A stretch of DNA of 64,000 bases from an uncultured Lachnospiraceae bacterium (GTDB lineage Bacteria > Bacillota > Clostridia > Lachnospirales > Lachnospiraceae): the NCBI GenBank assembly GCA_934294885.1, contig CAKRAK010000008.1, positions 27,996-91,995 on the forward strand, given 5' to 3'. Every line of letters begins with the position of its first letter. Position 1 is the first letter of the stretch. The translations under genes and the position numbers were made by a program. Positions 8,084-16,428 of the stretch are shown here, piece by piece. The notes below the pieces were generated by a model. The model ran no database searches. It was not told the DNA's origin and was given only the letters and a program-made list of their open reading frames with translations.

Positions 8084-10636
8084 CAAATAGCTGCGTATTT
8101 CTTCGTTAATACGTTCTATTTCTTCCCTTAATTCTCTGGCAGACATGATCACACAGTTTTGCCCCCTTGTAATCAATTGAACCAATCCATCAGATGTCGC
8201 AACCGTAACATAATAATCCTTTGCCATCTGATGGGTTAATTTTTCTATATAAGTGTCTGCTGTTTCTGCCTCCTTTGTATAGACAATATGAATGTTATGA
8301 TAATCAAACATCTCACCTATATTTCCCTTTACTTTATAAGCATCAAACACCAATATGAGTTCACACTTTTTATATGCCTGATAATTACACAATATATCCA
8401 TCAGTCTGGCTCTAGCCCCATCTAAATTATCCTCAAGCAGGCAGTTAAAATCATCCCACGCATGAAGAATATTGTATCCGTCCACAATCATATATTTTGT
8501 TTGATATTTCGGCTTGGCTGTCCCCTTATAAGCATGATCCGATACCGTATTCCTCTTTTTTTGATAATGCTTAGTCTTCCTCTGGTTTTTATGAGAACTG
8601 TTCTGTATGATTTCTTCTATTTGCTCTTCATCGATGACACCTTCAAACAAATGTGCTTTTCTTGCGGCAATTTCCGAATCCACCTCCTGTTGGAAGCTCT
8701 TCCTTTGGGGCTGCAACACACTGTCCACATGCATATAATCCTTCACCTGATCCCACGGAACAATAAACCCGGCTCCATGGGCACAAAATACAGAGCCTGT
8801 AGGATTTCTCATATCATTATCCGGATTGTAATGAAACTGTTCTAATATCTCCTCCTCATTATGACACGGTCCGTATCCGGCAAGGGAACAGTTTAAAATG
8901 CCCTGTCCCTTTGTATACGCATTCATCTCAATCTGATAATCCTGCATCAAGGAAACCGGTGCTTTTCCCGTTAAAACCGCCCTTTCATTTTCAATAATCG
9001 GAGGATTGGCAGTTCCATGCAGATTCTCTACATCCGTCATTGCTCTTCCAAGATTTTCCAAAGGCAGTTCCATGGAAAATTCATAATAGGGCTCTAAAAG
9101 ATGGGACTTTGCCTGCATCAGGCCCTGACGAACAGCCCGATAGGTTGCCTGTCTGAAATCTCCACCTTCCGTATGCTTTGTATGGGCTCTTCCCCCTACC
9201 ACAGTTATCTTTACATCCGTTATGGGAGAACCGGTAAGCACTCCGGCGTGCTCCCTTTCCTCCAAATGGGTCAAAATCAGCCTTTGCCAGTTCTTATCCA
9301 GCACATCCTCGCTACACATAAGGGCATACTCCATTCCACTTCCCGGCTCCCCCGGTTCCAGCAGCAAATGCACCTCAGCATAATGTCGCAACGGTTCAAA
9401 ATGACCCACACCCTCAACTTTATTTTCAATGGTTTCTTTGTATACGATTTTACCGTTTTCAAATGTAACCCACACACGAAACCGTTCAAATATTTGTTTT
9501 TGCAACACCTGAATCTGAATCGGTCCCATCATTTTTATCTGTATGGTATCCGTCTCTTCCTGCCACTCTACCTGAAGCTCCGGCTCCTCCTCCTCTATTT
9601 GTTGAAGCAAAGGTAACATTCTGCCACAATCCATATCCTCCGGCAATCCCACTGTATAGGTCAAAACCGGTTCTAACATTGGCAGATCCGCATTTTTCTC
9701 AATTCCGACTCCCTGACCCGGATAAGAATTCAAAAGTCCGGTCACCGCACAAACCATTCCCGGCTCTGCCTGTCCAACGGCTTCATATTTATCTCCGGAA
9801 TAAATTCTAATCTGATTAATTTTTTCTTCCCCGATAAAATCCTTTACCTTCAGGATTCCCCCTGTTACCTTCAGATAAGTCAATCGGTTTCCCTGGGAAT
9901 CCCGACCGATTTTATATATCCTTGCTCCCTGCTGTGTTCCTGCCAAAGGACAATCCATCAGATTTGTCATTCCCTCCAGAAAATCTGCAACACCCTGATT
10001 TTTTAGTGCAGAACCAAAAAAACAAGGAACCAGACTTTGTTCCTTTACAAGCTCTCTCATCCTTTCCGTAGGAATTCCATCATGTTCAAATGCACCACTT
10101 AAATATTCCTCCAGCAAAATCTCGTTGCACACGGCAACCGACTCATAAAAGGCTTCATTTTTTTCAGCAGAAAAATCCACACAACAATTGCCAAACTCCT
10201 TTTGGAGCTCGGTCATCAACAGGCTCTCATCTGTATCCGGCTGATCCATTTTATTGATAAATACCATAACAGGAATCTGATATTGTCTAAGCATACGCCA
10301 TAATGTCTTTGTATGACCCTGCACACCATCGGAACCGCTGATCACTAATATTGCATAATCCATAATCCACAAAGCCCGCTCCATCTCTGCGGAAAAATCC
10401 ACATGTCCCGGCGTATCAATCAATGTAACGTGTACATCCTTATAATCCAATACCGCCTGCTTCGAAAAAATCGTGATTCCCCTTGCACGCTCCTGTTCAT
10501 CCGTATCCAAAAAAGCATCCCGGTTATCCACCCTTCCCATGCTGCGAATGGCTCCCGATTCATATAACATGCTTTCCGATAAAGTTGTTTTTCCTGCATC
10601 TACATGTGCCAGTATTCCTACTGTTATATTTTTCAT
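8072..10636 (-). CDS. TetM/EF-G-type ribosome GTPase fused to a Rae1/YacP-type NYN nuclease domain
   Basis: This 854-residue protein begins as a translational GTPase of the ribosomal-protection class. G1 is GILAHVDAGKTT, switch I contains ERARGITIFSKQ, G3 is DTPGHVDF and G4 is INKMD, and EF-G-like domains II-V continue to about residue 680. After a basic linker (about 680-712) comes a NYN domain: YMIVDGYNILHAW, LILVFDAYKVKG, EAETADTYIEKL, TVATSDGLVQ and MSARELREEIE. These are the conserved blocks of Rae1/YacP, a ribosome-associated endoribonuclease in Bacillus. The start is the ATG at 10636; a TTG nine codons upstream is in frame but less likely. Whether it affects tetracycline sensitivity is unknown; I infer a translation quality-control role. 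Confidence 0.9.
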   Translation of the reverse strand: MKNITVGILAHVDAGKTTLSESMLYESGAIRSMGRVDNRDAFLDTDEQERARGITIFSKQAVLDYKDVHVTLIDTPGHVDFSAEMERALWIMDYAILVISGSDGVQGHTKTLWRMLRQYQIPVMVFINKMDQPDTDESLLMTELQKEFGNCCVDFSAEKNEAFYESVAVCNEILLEEYLSGAFEHDGIPTERMRELVKEQSLVPCFFGSALKNQGVADFLEGMTNLMDCPLAGTQQGARIYKIGRDSQGNRLTYLKVTGGILKVKDFIGEEKINQIRIYSGDKYEAVGQAEPGMVCAVTGLLNSYPGQGVGIEKNADLPMLEPVLTYTVGLPEDMDCGRMLPLLQQIEEEEPELQVEWQEETDTIQIKMMGPIQIQVLQKQIFERFRVWVTFENGKIVYKETIENKVEGVGHFEPLRHYAEVHLLLEPGEPGSGMEYALMCSEDVLDKNWQRLILTHLEEREHAGVLTGSPITDVKITVVGGRAHTKHTEGGDFRQATYRAVRQGLMQAKSHLLEPYYEFSMELPLENLGRAMTDVENLHGTANPPIIENERAVLTGKAPVSLMQDYQIEMNAYTKGQGILNCSLAGYGPCHNEEEILEQFHYNPDNDMRNPTGSVFCAHGAGFIVPWDQVKDYMHVDSVLQPQRKSFQQEVDSEIAARKAHLFEGVIDEEQIEEIIQNSSHKNQRKTKHYQKKRNTVSDHAYKGTAKPKYQTKYMIVDGYNILHAWDDFNCLLEDNLDGARARLMDILCNYQAYKKCELILVFDAYKVKGNIGEMFDYHNIHIVYTKEAETADTYIEKLTHQMAKDYYVTVATSDGLVQLITRGQNCVIMSARELREEIERINEEIRSYLSDD

Positions 10637-10720
10637 ATCTGTATCATTCCCATCTGTTAACAATCTGGTTGTATTCTACCATACCCTGCTTCCATTCTGC
10701 AATTTTAACATAACCATGGC

Positions 10721-10749
10721 AAAAAAAGGCAGGGCATATATGCCCTGCC
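10721..10749 (-). terminator. Rho-independent terminator after the 77-aa gene
   Basis: The palindrome at 10728-10749 (GGCAGGGCATA and its complement) is followed, in the minus direction, by seven U residues. It ends the transcript from the gene at 10782-11015 and lies about 85 bp before the GTPase start. Confidence 0.9.
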
Positions 10750-10781
10750 GGTAAGAGAGGAAATGTGCCTATTCACACATC

Positions 10782-11015
10782 TTATTTTACATCCTTTGCT
10801 GTTAATCTCTTTCGACTGAAGAAATCAGCCGGAATCTCATTATGCTCCTTGTACTTAAAAAACTCATAAGAGCTGCACTCGATAAAAATCGCATTTGCTA
10901 ACACTCCGAGAATCTGTTTGATTTCTCTCGTTTCACAACAAGCAGTAGCCGTCTCTGTATATGGATCCATAACAATGTAAAATTTACTTTCTTTTTTTCC
11001 GCCAAACAATGCCAT
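10782..11015 (-). CDS. Small cytosolic hypothetical protein (77 aa)
   Basis: This ORF begins MALFGGKKESKFYIVM behind GGAGATGATGAT, a good ribosome binding site; an upstream in-frame start at 11051 lacks one. It has its own promoter (TTGAAT-17-TACAAT) and a strong terminator, so it is a monocistronic gene. There are no membrane segments, and two adjacent Cys (TACCETRE) are present. I do not recognise a family. Confidence 0.75.
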   Translation of the reverse strand: MALFGGKKESKFYIVMDPYTETATACCETREIKQILGVLANAIFIECSSYEFFKYKEHNEIPADFFSRKRLTAKDVK

Positions 11016-11073
11016 ATCATCATCTCCATTCTCTAAGTATTCGGTGTGCAACTCACCTTTTCGCTATGTACAT

Positions 11074-11102
11074 ATTGTACTATATCATTTGTTAATATTC
11101 AA
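11074..11102 (-). promoter_or_regulatory. Promoter of the 77-aa gene
   Basis: On the minus strand, TTGAAT (11097-11102) is followed by 17 bp and TACAAT (11074-11079). It lies 59 bp upstream of the start codon. Confidence 0.6.
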
Positions 11103-11245
11103 CAATTAAATGGTTTTCATATCCTTTTCTGTACTTTTCAACAAACAGCATTATATGTTATGTACATTTTCAAAGTATTTATTGTGCAATTTTAACATGC
11201 ATATTCCATATATATACAATATACGAAAAGAAATACCCTTTGTGC

Positions 11246-11276
11246 GAAAAAAAAGGATGTTATAAAAATAACACCC
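11246..11276 (-). terminator. Rho-independent terminator of the HAD/SUKH pair
   Basis: On the minus strand, GGGTGTTAT/ATAACATCC (one G-U) with a TTTT loop is followed by eight U. The stem begins at the last base of the HAD stop codon. Confidence 0.85.
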
Positions 11277-11929
11277 TATACATCCATAATTATATTCATA
11301 ATATCATCTGTTGTATCCGCAAACCGCTCTGCACCTTTTTCTTTTAAGAAGGATTTTTCTCTAAAACCCCAGGTTACGATAATATGATCCATGTCTGCAT
11401 TCTGTGCAGTTGCCAGATCAACATCGGAATCCCCGATATAAACCGCATCTTCTTTTGATACCTGCAAATTCTTCAGCACCTCAAAAACAGAATCCGGCGC
11501 CGGCTTATTTGCAATTCCATCCCTTGAACCGATTTCACAATCAAACAGCCCCGGGAAATATTGAACACAAAGCTCATGCACCGCCTCATCCGCCTTATTA
11601 GACACTACAGCAATCTTACAGTCCTTGTCTTTTAACGCCTTTAACAATTCCAAAATACCCGGATAAGGTCTTGTATGGTCCGCACAATGAACATGATAAT
11701 ACTCCATAAACTCATCATGTACTTTAATCTGCATTTGCTCATCTGTTCCTTCCGGCACCGCCCGTTCAATCAATTTCCACATACCGTTACCTACAAATCT
11801 TCGAACCGCATCCAGATCATGGGTTGGAAATCCATTTTTTTCCAAAGCATAATTCACAGCATCCTTTAAATCCTCCAGGGTATCTAAAATTGTTCCATCC
11901 ATATCAAAAACAGCAAGCTTATATCTCAT
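11276..11929 (-). CDS. HAD hydrolase, phosphoglycolate phosphatase-like
   Basis: This 217-residue protein has HAD motif I in FDMDGTILDTLEDL, motif II in AVVSNKADE, and motifs III/IV in KPAPDSVFEV with YIGDSDVDLATAQNA. The helical cap and length match the Gph/PGP subgroup, which dephosphorylates small phosphorylated metabolites. Two ATGs lie six bases apart; the second (11929) has better spacing from AAGAGGCG. It follows the SUKH gene by about 12 bp and shares its transcript. The substrate cannot be fixed from sequence. Confidence 0.85.
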   Translation of the reverse strand: MRYKLAVFDMDGTILDTLEDLKDAVNYALEKNGFPTHDLDAVRRFVGNGMWKLIERAVPEGTDEQMQIKVHDEFMEYYHVHCADHTRPYPGILELLKALKDKDCKIAVVSNKADEAVHELCVQYFPGLFDCEIGSRDGIANKPAPDSVFEVLKNLQVSKEDAVYIGDSDVDLATAQNADMDHIIVTWGFREKSFLKEKGAERFADTTDDIMNIIMDV

Positions 11930-11941
11930 CGTCATCGCCTC

Positions 11942-12454
11942 TTATCGTTCTTCTCCGTTATAGTCTATTTCTTCTTTTCCAATCAGCATCTCATCCTTTA
12001 GCCATTTTGCAAAATTCGGCCATTCCTCTTCGATTTTACCCGATTCCTTATTCCAGTATAAAACCTTACCATCCTCTAATGTTGTATTTTCCAGATCGTA
12101 ACCAATCACATCCCCATAAGAGGTACATGCAATCATAAAGAAGGTATCCGGCATACCTTTCTGACGTTTGGCGCCGTCAAAATTATCTTCTATATATAAA
12201 GCACCTTCTTTTCTCTTACGATTTCCCAAAACTTCCATAATCCGGGTATTAATTGTGCCAGCAAATAAGGTTCCTCCATTATGAACCTTTAACCATTCTT
12301 TATAATAATGAGGAAGATTCATATTATAAGTTTCTTCAAAGCTATATATAATCTTATCTGTAGCACCGTCATTCAATTGATGCACGCCTTCCATATATTT
12401 GTTATATTCTTTATAAAACGCCTTAAAATATCGATTTATATCCTTTAATGCCAT
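11942..12454 (-). CDS. SMI1/KNR4 (SUKH) family protein
   Basis: This 170-residue protein has the SUKH pattern: an N-terminal helix, then FEETYNMNLPHYYKEWLKVHNGG, then MIACTSYGDVIGYDLEN and VLYWN, ending in a FAKWL helix. SUKH proteins are often immunity proteins against polymorphic toxins. No toxin gene is adjacent, so this may be an orphan immunity or a housekeeping member. The ribosome binding site AGAAAGGAAGTAGTTTTT precedes ATG. Confidence 0.85.
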   Translation of the reverse strand: MALKDINRYFKAFYKEYNKYMEGVHQLNDGATDKIIYSFEETYNMNLPHYYKEWLKVHNGGTLFAGTINTRIMEVLGNRKRKEGALYIEDNFDGAKRQKGMPDTFFMIACTSYGDVIGYDLENTTLEDGKVLYWNKESGKIEEEWPNFAKWLKDEMLIGKEEIDYNGEER

Positions 12455-12705
12455 AAAAACTACTTCCTTTCTACATCATGTTCTCCTTATCTTAACAGGT
12501 ATTTTTCATACCCCATGTGACCTCAACTCCATATTATAGCAAGGCAGGGTGCTACTAACAAGTATTTTAACAAAAATAATAATTTATTCATTTCAGGGTT
12601 ATAATTAATGTGCTCAAACACCATACCGAAAATCAGTTTTTTCGCATAAATTCCACTTTTATCGATATTTATTTTATGCTATAATATTTTCGGAGAGGTG
12701 ACATT
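12455..12705. other. Non-coding divergent spacer
   Basis: This AT-rich 251-bp spacer lies between the SUKH gene and the small membrane protein. A TATAAT at about 12679 and GGAGAGGTGACATT serve the plus-strand gene; its -35 box is weak. I see no riboswitch or convincing ORF. Confidence 0.5.
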
Positions 12706-12936
12706 ATGAAATTATTACTGATTATTATCATGGTAATTGCCGCCATTATGATATTACTATATTGTCTGGCATACTTTATTAATAACAAACGATTGCTGAT
12801 TCTGTTTCGAATTGCTATGTTGATACTTATCATCACATTATTCATATCATGGATTGTCAGTATTATTTTAGGTCAGCAATTTATATTATTGTTACTTCTC
12901 GCTATTATTTTTATTGTATTATATATTTATTCATAG
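12706..12936 (+). CDS. Small membrane protein (76 aa), unknown
   Basis: Almost the whole product is hydrophobic. A first helix (about 2-25), a short basic turn NNKRLLILFR, and two further helices (about 38-55 and 57-75) are visible. The ribosome binding site GGAGAGGTGACATT is well placed and a terminator follows directly, so it is probably a real monocistronic gene. I recognise no family. Confidence 0.65.
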   Translation: MKLLLIIIMVIAAIMILLYCLAYFINNKRLLILFRIAMLILIITLFISWIVSIILGQQFILLLLLAIIFIVLYIYS

Positions 12937-12998
12937 AAAAGGAGGACGTGCAAGATCAGCCATCGTTACAACGGCTAATCTCTCATCTCCTCCTTTTT
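12937..12998. terminator. Bidirectional terminator
   Basis: AAAAGGAGGA (12937-12946) pairs with TCCTCCTTTT (12988-12997), with an inner AGCC/GGCT hairpin. A/T tracts on both sides serve the convergent small membrane protein and P-type ATPase genes. Confidence 0.8.
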
Positions 12999-13024
12999 CT
13001 GTTTTTAACATCTGCAATTTTAAC

Positions 13025-14953
13025 TTATGAATTCTGATTTTTCTTCACAAACAGTGCTCTGATTGCATTCAAAACAGCTAAGACCATAACACCGACATCG
13101 GCAAAAATGGCAAGCCACATATTTGCAATTCCCAAAGCACCCAAAACCAGACAGATTAACTTAACGCCTAAAGCAAAGTAAATATTCTCGTAAACGATAC
13201 GGATACATTTTTTTGCCTGCCGAATTGCAACTGCAATTTTTAAAGGATCATCATCCATCAATACAACATCCGCAGCTTCTATTGCAGCATCGCAGCCTAA
13301 CGCACCCATTGCAATTCCCACATCTGCTCTTGTCAATACCGGTGCATCATTAATTCCATCTCCTACAAATACCAGGGTTTCCCGTTCGCTCTTTTTCCGA
13401 AGCAGCATTTCTACATTTTCAACCTTATCGGACGGAAGCAATTCACTGTGTACCTCATCAATACCCAAATCAGAAGCAACCCTGTCCGCTACCTTCTTAG
13501 AATCTCCTGTCAGCATAACCGTCTTCGAAATTCCGATTTTGTGAAGACTCTCAATCGCGTGCTTGGCATTTGGCTTCAAAACATCGGAAATCAAAATATG
13601 TCCCTGATAATTTCCACCGATTGCAACATGTACAACGGTTCCAACGCTGTGACAATCCCTATATGGGATTGACAGGCGTTCCATAAGCTTTGAATTACCA
13701 ACAGCAACGGAAACACCATCTACCTTTGCAACGATTCCGTTACCACCAATCTCTTGCACATCTGTAACCAATGAAGAATCGATTTCTTTTCCATAGGCCC
13801 GCTGAAGGCTTTTACTAATCGGATGATTCGAAAAGCTTTCTGCATATGCTGCATATCTTAAAAGCTCTTCCTCCGCCATCTGACTGTGATGTACACCATT
13901 GACCTCAAAAACACCCTTTGTCATGGTTCCTGTTTTATCAAAAACAACATATTTCACCTTTGCCAATGCCTCCAGATAGGTGGAACCCTTAACCAGAATA
14001 CCCTGACTGCCGGCTCCACCGATTCCGGCAAAGAAGCTTAAGGGAATACTGATTACCAATGCACAAGGACAGCTGATTACCAGAAATGTCAATGCACGGT
14101 AAATCCATCCAAACCATAAATTCGTGCTGTTTGCACTTCCCATTATAATCTGAACAACCGGAGGAATCACCGCCAACGCAAGCGCACAATAGCAGACAAT
14201 CGGAGTATAATACTTTGCGAATTTAGATATAAAGTTTTCGGAACGGGACTTCTTAGAGGATGCATTCTCCACCAAATCCAATATCTTGGAAACAGTAGAA
14301 TCACCAAATTCTTTTGTTGTCCGGATTTTCAACACACCCGTCATATTAATACAACCACTGATCACTTCATCACCAACCGTTACCTCTCTTGGAACACTCT
14401 CTCCGGTTAATGCACTGGTATCCAAGGTAGTCGTACCCTCAACAACCTCTCCATCAAGAGGAATCTTTTCACCGGGACCAACCATAATGATTGTTCCTAC
14501 AGCAACGGAATCAGGACTAACCTGCTCCCAGCTTCCATTCTGTTCCACATTTGCGTAATCCGGTCGAATATCCATCAGCTCACTGATATTACGCCGGCTT
14601 TTTCTGACTGCATAGCTTTGGAACAATTCTCCAATCTGATAGAACAGCATAACCGCAACAGCCTCTGTATAATCATTGCTCTTCTCAATCAAAGCAATCA
14701 AAATAGCCCCCAACGTTGCGACCGCCATCAGAAAATTTTCATCAAAAACCTGACCATTCATTATACCTTTTACAGCTTTTTTAAGTATGTCATAGCCAAT
14801 CACAAAATAAGGAATCAACCACAGTAAAAATAATACAATGCCTCCTCCCTTGAAATCATGAAAATCAATCATTCGACCGGCAATCACAAGCATAACCATT
14901 AATATAATGGACACTATGATTCGAATCAACATTTTTTTCTGTTTTTTATTCAT
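13025..14953 (-). CDS. P1B-type heavy-metal ATPase (CadA/ZntA-like)
   Basis: This 642-residue pump exports divalent soft metals such as Cd, Zn or Pb using ATP. The sequence shows two N-terminal helix pairs, TGES (LTGESVPREV), the metal-site CPC motif in ISCPCALVISIPLSFF, the phosphorylation site DKTGTMTKG, the P1B-specific HP motif (SNHPISKSL) and GDGINDAP. It has no N-terminal metal-binding domain; that domain is encoded separately just upstream. The start is the ATG behind GGGAGGATTTGCT, six codons into the longest frame. It is the second gene of a metal operon led by an ArsR-type operator. CPC plus the downstream helices favour Zn/Cd over Cu, as inference. Confidence 0.93.
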   Translation of the reverse strand: MNKKQKKMLIRIIVSIILMVMLVIAGRMIDFHDFKGGGIVLFLLWLIPYFVIGYDILKKAVKGIMNGQVFDENFLMAVATLGAILIALIEKSNDYTEAVAVMLFYQIGELFQSYAVRKSRRNISELMDIRPDYANVEQNGSWEQVSPDSVAVGTIIMVGPGEKIPLDGEVVEGTTTLDTSALTGESVPREVTVGDEVISGCINMTGVLKIRTTKEFGDSTVSKILDLVENASSKKSRSENFISKFAKYYTPIVCYCALALAVIPPVVQIIMGSANSTNLWFGWIYRALTFLVISCPCALVISIPLSFFAGIGGAGSQGILVKGSTYLEALAKVKYVVFDKTGTMTKGVFEVNGVHHSQMAEEELLRYAAYAESFSNHPISKSLQRAYGKEIDSSLVTDVQEIGGNGIVAKVDGVSVAVGNSKLMERLSIPYRDCHSVGTVVHVAIGGNYQGHILISDVLKPNAKHAIESLHKIGISKTVMLTGDSKKVADRVASDLGIDEVHSELLPSDKVENVEMLLRKKSERETLVFVGDGINDAPVLTRADVGIAMGALGCDAAIEAADVVLMDDDPLKIAVAIRQAKKCIRIVYENIYFALGVKLICLVLGALGIANMWLAIFADVGVMVLAVLNAIRALFVKKNQNS

Positions 14954-15029
14954 AGCAAATCCTCCCAGCATAAATCAGGCCAGCATCAAATAACATCCGT
15001 GTTATTCAAAATCATGCATCTTCTGATTA

Positions 15030-15248
15030 TTATAAATAAATCTCGCAATCATCTTCTACTTTTCTACAGCTGCGAAGCACTTCCTTCATAACCTTTTTCT
15101 CATCTGCACCATCTTCAAATTCAACAATCATCTTTAATGCCATAAAGTTAACGGTTGCTGACTTTACTCCTGCAACAGTATTTGCAGCTTCTTCCATTTT
15201 ATTCGCACAGTTTGCACAATCCACTTCAATCTCATAAGTTTTCTTCAT
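15030..15248 (-). CDS. HMA-domain metal chaperone
   Basis: This 72-residue heavy-metal-associated domain carries the CxxC site in EVDCANCANKMEEAA and the beta-alpha-beta pattern TVNFMALKMIVEFEDGADEKKVMKEVLRSC. An acidic Glu/Asp-containing C terminus (VEDDCEIYL) adds a further Cys. It probably hands the metal to the ATPase encoded 76 bp downstream, replacing that pump's missing N-terminal domain. The start is the ATG behind AGGTGGATTATATT; an upstream in-frame ATG would overlap the operator-to-gene leader and lacks a ribosome binding site. Confidence 0.9.
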   Translation of the reverse strand: MKKTYEIEVDCANCANKMEEAANTVAGVKSATVNFMALKMIVEFEDGADEKKVMKEVLRSCRKVEDDCEIYL

Positions 15249-15334
15249 AATATAATCCACCTTTCTTTTTTGATTTCCCTTGAAGCTTACTTCAATAAAA
15301 TCCACTTGATTCATATTCAGCTCATTTTCATATC

Positions 15335-15360
15335 ATCATATGAGCACCTATTCATATGAT
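15335..15360. promoter_or_regulatory. ArsR/SmtB-type 12-2-12 metal operator
   Basis: The half sites ATCATATGAGCA and TATTCATATGAT are inverted around two bases, with 10 of 12 positions matching. This is the known CadC/CzrA/SmtB-type operator form. It sits directly downstream of the -10 box, where a bound repressor would block transcription and metal would release it. The regulator gene is not in the window. Confidence 0.8.
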
Positions 15361-15366
15361 ATATTT

Positions 15367-15395
15367 ATAATACATCTATTCATACTATCTGTCAA
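15367..15395 (-). promoter_or_regulatory. Promoter of the metal-efflux operon
   Basis: On the minus strand, consensus TTGACA (15390-15395) is followed by 17 bp and TATTAT (15367-15372). The operator immediately follows. Confidence 0.85.
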
Positions 15396-15417
15396 CGAAT
15401 TTTATGAATCATTTTAC

Positions 15418-15474
15418 AAAAAAAGAAAGACATATATTTGGGATTTTATTTTCTAAAATATGTCTTTCTTTTTT
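15418..15474. terminator. Long-stem terminator after the DegV gene
   Basis: A stem of about 17 bp (15418-15435 with 15458-15474) has A and T tracts at its ends. It ends the DegV transcript seven bases past the stop and shields the metal promoter. Confidence 0.85.
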
Positions 15475-15480
15475 GCTGTA

Positions 15481-16356
15481 TTATTCATCTATAAACTGTA
15501 TTCCCGCACCTAACAAACCATATCCGACATAGGTACTTAATGCTGCACCAATCTGTGCCCTTACAAGCTCCTTATAATCGGGAAACAGTTCCTTCATCTG
15601 TGCCTCCAGCAGTTCCCTTTGTTCCGGTGCTCCACCATCTGCGACTACAAGATTATATGCCATTCCCTGATATTCCGGCTTATCATACTGTTCCTTTACA
15701 AGACTTAACAGCTTCTTCATAACTGCCTTTGAGCCTCTTACCTTTGCAGGTGTGTAAATCTCACCTTCCTCATTATCAAAGGATAAGATCGGCTTTATAT
15801 TAAGAGCCTGTCCCGCAAAGCCCGCAGCCTTTCCGATTCTGCCGCCCTTTACCAGATATTCCAACGTGTCAATGGAAAAATATACAAAGGACTGATGCTT
15901 TAGTTTTTCTACCTTTCTGCATAACGCAGAAAATTCCATTCCTTCATCTCTCCATTTTGCTGCCTGTATCACAATTGCGCCATTACCAATGCTGGCAGAT
16001 AAAGAATCCACCACATAGGTTTCTATATTACAATCCTCCGCAGTCAGTGAAACCGCCTGAACGGTACCGGACAATCCACCGGATAACATAATGGCAAGAA
16101 CCTGCTCATAGCCTTTCTTTTTCAGGTAGCGCAGCATACCCTCAATATCACCACAAAGAGGTGTACTGGTTTTCGGTAATTCTCCATTCCGTAACCGTTC
16201 GTACACCTCTTTGGCATGAATCGTTATTCCATCTTTATATTCCCCATCCTGACATGTAATCAGCATAGGAACTGTATAAATATGATATTGAAACTGATAT
16301 TCCTCCGGAACATCTGCACAGGTATCTGTTAAAATTGCTATTTTTCTCTTCTGCAT
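15481..16356 (-). CDS. DegV family fatty-acid-binding protein
   Basis: This 291-residue protein has the DegV hallmarks: IAILTDTCADVPEEY at the start, KTSTPLCGD, IMLSGGLSGTVQA, and a C-terminal GPGT-like AALSTYVGYGLLG. DegV/FakB proteins bind fatty acids and, in Firmicutes, present them to a FakA kinase; FakA is not here. The gene lies just downstream of the YhgE gene but has its own promoter (TTTACT-16-TATACT, 16394-16421). Confidence 0.92.
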   Translation of the reverse strand: MQKRKIAILTDTCADVPEEYQFQYHIYTVPMLITCQDGEYKDGITIHAKEVYERLRNGELPKTSTPLCGDIEGMLRYLKKKGYEQVLAIMLSGGLSGTVQAVSLTAEDCNIETYVVDSLSASIGNGAIVIQAAKWRDEGMEFSALCRKVEKLKHQSFVYFSIDTLEYLVKGGRIGKAAGFAGQALNIKPILSFDNEEGEIYTPAKVRGSKAVMKKLLSLVKEQYDKPEYQGMAYNLVVADGGAPEQRELLEAQMKELFPDYKELVRAQIGAALSTYVGYGLLGAGIQFIDE

Positions 16357-16393
16357 GATTTATACTCCTTTTTACACAAATGTGCGCAATATG

Positions 16394-16421
16394 AGTATAA
16401 CACAGTTGAGAATAAAGTAAA
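16394..16421 (-). promoter_or_regulatory. Promoter of the DegV gene
   Basis: On the minus strand, TTTACT (16416-16421) is followed by 16 bp and TATACT (16394-16399). It lies about 40 bp upstream of the DegV start. Confidence 0.55.
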
Positions 16422-16428
16422 CATTTTT

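Noticed and set aside
8072..10636. Acquired tetracycline-resistance gene
   Set aside because: It resembles TetM-type GTPases but has a nuclease fusion, native base composition and no mobile context; resistance cannot be claimed.
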